A DNA stretch of 11,888 nt, taken from positions 1 to 11,888 of the forward strand of contig DATCGG010000059.1 in NCBI GenBank assembly GCA_036509075.1, in the 5' to 3' direction. This document shows, piece by piece, positions 8,055-11,888 of this stretch. How positions within the stretch are numbered: position 1 is the first letter of the stretch; every line of letters begins with the position of its first letter. The DNA comes from JAJKIV01 sp036509075. GTDB taxonomy: Bacteria; Gemmatimonadota; Gemmatimonadetes; Gemmatimonadales; Gemmatimonadaceae. Position numbers and translations under genes: made by a program. Under the pieces are notes generated by a model. It was not told where the DNA came from and made no database searches. It saw only the letters and a program-made list of their open reading frames with translations.

Positions 8055-8690
8055 TCAAGGCTGCGGCTGCGCGTCCGCGCGCTCGAGCGCGCGTCGGCCC
8101 TCTGGAGTGAGAACCACGTCCGTGATCTCCGCGTATTGGGCTTCGCCATGAAGCTCAGCGATCGGGGTCGCGCACTGCAACAGGCCGCGGCGGTGCAGAG
8201 CAAGGATGTGCTCGACCGTCGCATCGAACTCCGCCCTCGCCTCAGGATCGCGACCGGCGGGCCGCCACGTCGTGTCGCCACTCGCGACCTGCCGAAGCAC
8301 CGCGATCTGCGCGTTGTCCCACTCCATCTCGGCCGTCGGCGCTCCACCGTCGGCGAGCGTGGGCATTCGGTCCCACGAGATTTCCGGCTGGCGGTCCATC
8401 AGGCCGAGCAGATCGGTCCACACGCGAAGCCGCACCTCGCCAGTGCCGCCCAGCCGCATGTCGTCGACTTCCGCGCGGTAATCGACCGCCCAATCGTTGT
8501 TGCGAAACGGCGTTGCGCGGAAACGAGGCCGCATGCTGACGTATACGGGTCGCAACCGCCGAACGCGATAGTTGTGCTGCGCCAGCCATTGCTCCGCGAT
8601 CTCCCGAGCGCGACGTCGGCGCCACAACTCCAAGGCAACGAGTATTCCGACCAGGATCGCGACGCCAAGCCACATCGATGGGCCACTCAT
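8055..8690 (-). CDS. Hypothetical single-pass membrane protein, winged-helix-like C-terminus
   Basis: I do not recognise this 211-residue protein. An N-terminal membrane helix (about 7-23, WLGVAILVGILVALELW) is followed by RRRR, which by the positive-inside rule puts the rest in the cytosol. A charged helix (28-40) leads into a tryptophan- and arginine-rich domain (45-145) with no known motif. The C-terminus has a helix (154-171), then DVVLTPEGRRALERAD (191-206). That last stretch looks like the wing and final helix of winged-helix regulators; compare KLTAAGRRQL in the PadR protein of this window. A complete helix-turn-helix is not evident. The ATG at 8688-8690 is chosen because it places the membrane helix at the N-terminus; upstream in-frame ATGs would add an unlikely Cys/Pro/Arg-rich leader running into the control region of the next gene. 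Codons ending in A or T (ATA, GTT, CGA) look commoner here than in the neighbours. It converges with the ABC-2/M1 gene and diverges from the second permease. Confidence 0.7.
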   Translation of the reverse strand: MSGPSMWLGVAILVGILVALELWRRRRAREIAEQWLAQHNYRVRRLRPVYVSMRPRFRATPFRNNDWAVDYRAEVDDMRLGGTGEVRLRVWTDLLGLMDRQPEISWDRMPTLADGGAPTAEMEWDNAQIAVLRQVASGDTTWRPAGRDPEARAEFDATVEHILALHRRGLLQCATPIAELHGEAQYAEITDVVLTPEGRRALERADAQPQP

Positions 8691-8765
8691 GCGGTCATGA
8701 TTGCGTAAGCGTCCTGGAGTGTCCAGCCCCCGAAACCCGAGCCGCATCGAGCGCGTACATAGTCT

Positions 8766-8821
8766 CTCTCCTTGACATTCTACAGGAGCACATGGCATCT
8801 CTCTTGTAGACATTCTACAGG
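8766..8821. promoter_or_regulatory. Direct-repeat operator upstream of second ADOP permease
   Basis: GACATTCTACAGG occurs twice without mismatch, at 8774-8786 and 8809-8821, 35 bp apart. The match extends upstream with three mismatches to CTCT at 8766 and 8801, making 18 of 21 bases equal. The second copy is part of a perfect dyad, TGTAGA-CAT-TCTACA (8805-8819); in the first copy only the right half-site is intact. TTGACA (8772-8777), a consensus -35 box, overlaps the first copy, but no good -10 box lies 16 to 18 bases downstream. The TGTA/TACA half-sites recall operators of the BlaI/MecI/CopY repressors, though the order here is TGTA-TACA, the reverse of theirs, so the regulator is not identified. 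The sites lie 47 to 94 bases before the permease start and about 80 bases from the divergent small gene, so both could be controlled. Confidence 0.6.
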
Positions 8822-8858
8822 GCATGCCGGGCCGCCGCGGTGCACATTGGCTGGCGGT

Positions 8859-8864
8859 GGAGGG
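8859..8864 (+). promoter_or_regulatory. Shine-Dalgarno site fixing the second ADOP start
   Basis: GGAGGG ends three bases before the ATG at 8868-8870. It favours that start over an upstream in-frame one at 8772, which would lie inside the operator repeats and add a leader unlike any ADOP permease. Confidence 0.75.
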
Positions 8865-8867
8865 ACC

Positions 8868-11510
8868 ATGGTTTGGGTTCAACGCATCGTGCTACGCCTC
8901 CGGGCGCTCGTGTTTCGAAGCCGCATGGCTCGCGATTTCGACGAGGAGCTCCGCTTTCACGTCGAGCGACAAACGGCCGAGAACATCGCGCGCGGCATGA
9001 GTGAGGAGACTGCCCGCACGGCGGCGTTGCGCGCCTTTGGCGGCGTGCAGCGGTACAAGGAAGAGATCGGTGACGCGCACGGATTCCATCTTTTCGACCA
9101 GCTCCGGCAGGATCTCAGCTACGCGGCGCGTGCCGCACGACGCGCCCCGGGCTTCACCGTCATCGTCGTCCTGACGCTTGCGTTGGGTGTCGGCGCGACC
9201 ACCGCGATCTTCAGCGTGGTGCGGGGCGTCCTGCTCCGCGAGCTGCCGTTCGGATCGCCGGAGCGACTCGTCAGGCTGTGGCTCGCCAACCCTGCTCGCA
9301 ACGAGGCGAGAAGCCCGATCTCCATTCCGGACCTCGAGGACTGGCGGCGGCTTGGCCGCTCCTTCGACCACGTATCGGCCTATAGCACGCTTCCCACCGG
9401 TCTCGCGCTGGTGGATGGCGGCGAGCCACTGCGGCTCAAGACCGCGTACGTCGCGGCCGATTTCTTCGCGACGTTAGGCGTGAGCGCGCTCGTGGGCAGA
9501 ACCCTGCTGCCGAGCGAGCACGTCGACGGGCGCGATCGCGTCGTGGTGCTCTCGCATCGGTTCTGGAGCAGTCGGTACGGGTCGGCGCGCGATATCATCG
9601 GTCGCACGCTCCGACTGAACGATGAGCCGTACTCGGTCGTCGGCGTCATGCCCGCGGCATTCCGGTTTCCGGATCGCGATACGGACGTCTGGGTTCCGAT
9701 ATCGGTCGTGCCGGCGAGCGGAATTCCGCGGACGCGCTCGGTGCGCTGGCTCGAGCCGATCGCGCGCCTGGCGCCTGGCGTGACCGCGGCGCGAGCGCAG
9801 TCGGACCTCTCCGTCATCACGGAGCGTCTCGCGTCCGAATACGGCGACACGAATGCGGGCTGGACCCGAGCGACGCTCGTCCCGCTGCGCGACGCGATCC
9901 TCGGCAGCTCACGTTCGCGCGTCTGGATCCTGTTCGGGGCGGTGGTGCTCACGCTCGTGCTCGCGTGCGTGAACGTGGCGAACCTCGTGCTCGCGCGAGC
10001 GTCGAGACGATCGCGGGAGCTCGCGGTGCGTACCGCGTTAGGTGCTGGACGGGCCCGGCTGGCCCGGCAGCTGTTCACCGAGAGCGTCGCGCTATCCCTC
10101 GCCGGTGGGGCCTTCGGCGTCGTGCTCGCGATGTGGGGCGTGCGCGCGCTGGTGACACTCATCGCGCCGTGGCTCCCTGCCGTCGGCGATATCCGGGTGG
10201 ACGGAACGGTATTGGTGTTCGCGCTGAGTGTGTCTGCCATCACCGGACTGGCCTTCGGATTGATCCCCGTCATGGGCGATCGTGGCAACGTCGCCGGCAC
10301 GCTGCGCGAGAGTGGCCGCGGTAATACGGGAACCGCCGGGGCGCACGCGCTGCGGCGGGCGCTCGTCGCGCTGGAAGTCGGCCTCGCGATGATGCTGGTC
10401 GTGGGGGCCGGTCTGCTCGTGAAGAGCTTTTCGCGACTGAGCAACGTCTCGCTGGGCTTCGACGCGGACCGGACGCTCTACCTCCGCGTCACGATTGCCG
10501 CGTCGCGTTATGCAAGGCCGTCGGAATACCTGCCGGTGGCCGATCGCATGCTCGCACGAGTGCGCGAAGTCCCCGGAATCACGGCCGCCGCGCTGGCCAA
10601 AGACGGGCCCATGCGCGCGGGAGGCGAGCCAAGCTCGTTTGTGATCCCCGCGCAGACGGCGAGCGCCTCGTCCGCCGAGCCGCGTGCGAACTTCCTGCCC
10701 TCGTCGGACGGGATCGTTCGGGCATTGGGACTTCGCCTGATCGCCGGGCGTGACCTCATCGAACAGGATGGCGACTCGGGAGCCATCGGCGTGGTCGTGA
10801 GCGCCGGGCTCGCGCGCAAGCACTGGCCCGAACGGTCGCCTGTCGGGGAAGAGATCGAGTATCAGGGGCGTCGGATGCGCGTCGTCGGCGTGGCGGGTGA
10901 CGCGCGCTACACGAGCGTGCAGGGCGACCCGACTCCGATGATCTACGTGCCTAACAGGATCGTGACGCGCCGAATATTCACGGTCATTGCGAGGACCGCT
11001 GGCGACCCGGCACTGTTGCTGCCGGCCGTTCGGGAGGCGATCCGTGCGGTCGAGCGTGACCAGCCGATCACGGAGATGGGCACGGTGCGCGAAGCCGTGG
11101 GTGATGCCGTCGCGGCGCCACGTGTGCTCACCCTGCTGGTTGGCGCGTTCGGCGTCGTGGCCTTGCTGCTCGCCGCGATCGGCGTCTATGGCGTCGTTGC
11201 GTACGTCGTCGGCCAGCGGATGAACGAGATCGGCATTCGAATCGCCCTCGGAGCGAAGTCGGCCGATATCGTTCAATGGACGCTCAAGACCGGTCTGACG
11301 CCGGCACTCGTCGGGCTCGCCGCTGGTACCGTAGGTGCGCTGGCACTATCACGCTGGTTAGGCGCGCAGCTGTACGAGGTGAGCCCGAAGGATCCGGTTG
11401 TGTTCGGGGGCGTGGGAGTCGTGCTGGTGATCGTCGCGATCCTCGCGTCGGGCGTTCCGGCTCGGCGTGCGGCGCGGGTCGATCCGGCCATTGCGCTCAG
11501 ATCCGAATAG
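8868..11510 (+). CDS. ADOP-family (MacB/FtsX-like) orphan ABC permease, second copy
   Basis: An 880-residue inner-membrane protein of the same family as the minus-strand permease but only distantly similar to it. The prefix domain lies at about 15-70 (RDFDEELRFHVERQTAENIARGM). A membrane helix follows at 96-124, then the first periplasmic domain to about 350. The first FtsX block (353-470) carries CVNVANLVLARASRRSRELAVRTALGAG. The second unit has a helix at 497-522, a periplasmic domain to about 750, and an FtsX block (752-880) ending ARRAARVDPAIALRSE. Conserved block ends such as VGVYGVVAYVVGQR and NEIGIRIALGA are intact, so the gene looks functional. The start follows the GGAGGG site and begins directly before the prefix domain. 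Unlike the first copy it has no padR partner and no adjacent ATPase; it stands alone behind the 35-bp-spaced operator repeats. Its partner ATPase and substrate are unknown. Confidence 0.93.
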   Translation: MVWVQRIVLRLRALVFRSRMARDFDEELRFHVERQTAENIARGMSEETARTAALRAFGGVQRYKEEIGDAHGFHLFDQLRQDLSYAARAARRAPGFTVIVVLTLALGVGATTAIFSVVRGVLLRELPFGSPERLVRLWLANPARNEARSPISIPDLEDWRRLGRSFDHVSAYSTLPTGLALVDGGEPLRLKTAYVAADFFATLGVSALVGRTLLPSEHVDGRDRVVVLSHRFWSSRYGSARDIIGRTLRLNDEPYSVVGVMPAAFRFPDRDTDVWVPISVVPASGIPRTRSVRWLEPIARLAPGVTAARAQSDLSVITERLASEYGDTNAGWTRATLVPLRDAILGSSRSRVWILFGAVVLTLVLACVNVANLVLARASRRSRELAVRTALGAGRARLARQLFTESVALSLAGGAFGVVLAMWGVRALVTLIAPWLPAVGDIRVDGTVLVFALSVSAITGLAFGLIPVMGDRGNVAGTLRESGRGNTGTAGAHALRRALVALEVGLAMMLVVGAGLLVKSFSRLSNVSLGFDADRTLYLRVTIAASRYARPSEYLPVADRMLARVREVPGITAAALAKDGPMRAGGEPSSFVIPAQTASASSAEPRANFLPSSDGIVRALGLRLIAGRDLIEQDGDSGAIGVVVSAGLARKHWPERSPVGEEIEYQGRRMRVVGVAGDARYTSVQGDPTPMIYVPNRIVTRRIFTVIARTAGDPALLLPAVREAIRAVERDQPITEMGTVREAVGDAVAAPRVLTLLVGAFGVVALLLAAIGVYGVVAYVVGQRMNEIGIRIALGAKSADIVQWTLKTGLTPALVGLAAGTVGALALSRWLGAQLYEVSPKDPVVFGGVGVVLVIVAILASGVPARRAARVDPAIALRSE

Positions 11511-11589
11511 CACGAATCGGGCGCGGTTCCGGTAGAAAACTCATGGCGGACCGGAGCTGAAGGGCCAGCCCCACAGACGAAGGGGTGGA

Positions 11590-11622
11590 CGGATCTATCG
11601 GATCGGGCGGATCACTCGGATT
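11590..11622. repeat. CGGATC repeat with exact 9-bp period, four copies
   Basis: CGGATC lies at 11590, 11599 and 11608, and CGGATT at 11617, separated each time by three variable bases. It lies 80 bases after the stop of the second permease and outside its frame. No gene covers it, so it is either a short DNA-level repeat or the remains of a coding tripeptide repeat. Confidence 0.7.
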
Positions 11623-11674
11623 CGCTCCGGCGCCCGTGCAGGCTCCTCCCTCCACAAGCCGTGATTCTCAATGA

Positions 11675-11862
11675 ACGACCTTCTATGAGGCCGGTTTTGT
11701 CAAGCGTCCTTCACAACAGGTACGGCATCTCCGGGGGGACGTGCGAGGGCACGTGCCCCTTCGTCTTGCGAACTCTCAGCGGCGACCGCTGTCGGGAACC
11801 GCGGTGCTGCTAGCCGATCTGGGCGTGTGCCGTTCGCGGTGACGGCGGCCACGACCTTCTAT
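11675..11862. repeat. 12-bp direct repeat ACGACCTTCTAT, two copies
   Basis: Perfect copies at 11675-11686 and 11851-11862, 176 bp apart start to start. They flank the hairpins of this region. No target-site or transposase signature accompanies them. Confidence 0.45.
11734..11759 (+). terminator. Candidate terminator hairpin downstream of second ADOP gene
   Basis: GGGGGACGTGC (11734-11744) pairs with GCACGTGCCCC (11749-11759) at 10 of 11 positions around the tetraloop GAGG, and TTCGTCTT follows on the plus strand. The stem is strong, but the T-rich tail is interrupted and the hairpin lies 224 bases past the permease stop, so termination there is plausible rather than clear. An alternative pairing is the palindrome GGGCACGTGCCC at 11747-11758. 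Confidence 0.4.
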
Positions 11863-11888
11863 CCGTGCCCGGACTGCGCCGGGGCACC

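Larger units (their letters stand above)
11511..11888. other. Intergenic region, no convincing gene
   Basis: No frame on either strand gives a protein I can support. The stretch holds the nonamer repeat, the strong hairpin and the two ACGACCTTCTAT copies listed separately, and a second small hairpin AGCGG-CGA-CCGCT at 11778-11790. A plus-strand frame open to the window edge ends FYPCPDCAGA, and its GTG at 11839 could be the start of a zinc-ribbon protein, but too little is present to call it. Confidence 0.6.

Noticed and set aside
7998..8708. 236-codon plus-strand alternative to the small membrane protein
   Set aside because: Its product is Arg/Pro/His-rich with no membrane helix or motif, whereas the minus frame has a clean membrane segment and a balanced composition. 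The minus frame is itself not a recognised family, so some doubt remains.
10092..11276. 394-codon minus-strand open frame inside the second permease
   Set aside because: It is antisense to the conserved FtsX blocks. Its product is rich in Arg, His and Asp without hydrophobic segments.
11698..11703. TTGACA on the minus strand as a promoter -35 box
   Set aside because: No acceptable -10 box lies at 16 to 19 bases, and transcription would run antisense into the second permease.
11839..11888. Start of a zinc-ribbon gene (GTG, then FYPCPDC) running off the right edge
   Set aside because: Only about 16 codons are visible and no ribosome binding site precedes the GTG, so a single CxxC is not enough.

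Overview
This is a GC-rich bacterial window whose gene content points to Gemmatimonadota or, less likely, Acidobacteriota. Both groups carry many 'acidobacterial duplicated orphan permeases' (ADOP, MacB/FtsX type) paired with short PadR-like repressors. The phylum is inferred from family knowledge; there is no rRNA or other marker here.

Layout. (1) 1-79: an inverted repeat of heptamer tracts just past the end of the first permease gene. (2) 81-3151, minus strand: a two-gene operon of a PadR-family repressor and a 910-residue ADOP permease, joined by an ATGA overlap. (3) 3152-3389: a divergent control region with three AAGGTT boxes exactly 33 bp apart and a tandem heptamer. (4) 3390-7954, plus strand: a second ATGA-coupled pair, an ABC ATPase followed by a 1201-residue fusion of two ABC-2 type membrane halves to an M1-family (gluzincin) peptidase domain. 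(5) 7955-8054: a short convergent gap with a possible hairpin terminator. (6) 8055-8690, minus strand: an unrecognised protein with one membrane segment and a C-terminus that looks like the end of a winged helix. (7) 8691-8867: a divergent control region with a 13-bp perfect direct repeat 35 bp apart; one copy lies inside the dyad TGTAGA-CAT-TCTACA. (8) 8868-11510, plus strand: a second ADOP permease of 880 residues. (9) 11511-11888: no convincing gene, but a 9-bp-period repeat, a strong hairpin and a 12-bp direct repeat.

How the genes fit together. The window is a cluster of envelope transport genes: two MacB/FtsX-type permeases without ATPases of their own, and one complete ABC-2 transporter whose membrane subunit carries a putative extracytoplasmic metallopeptidase. 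PadR probably represses its own operon. The second permease has no recognisable regulator gene here, but its upstream repeats look like a repressor operator. Substrates cannot be read from the sequence.

Across the window the word GTTAGG/CCTAAC occurs 14 times, almost always inside genes, and carries most of the otherwise rare TTA leucine codons. I see no rRNA, tRNA, CRISPR array, insertion sequence or phage gene. The families are known. The least explained parts are the DNA-level patterns (the GTTAGG word, intergenic heptamers, phased boxes) and the small membrane protein.
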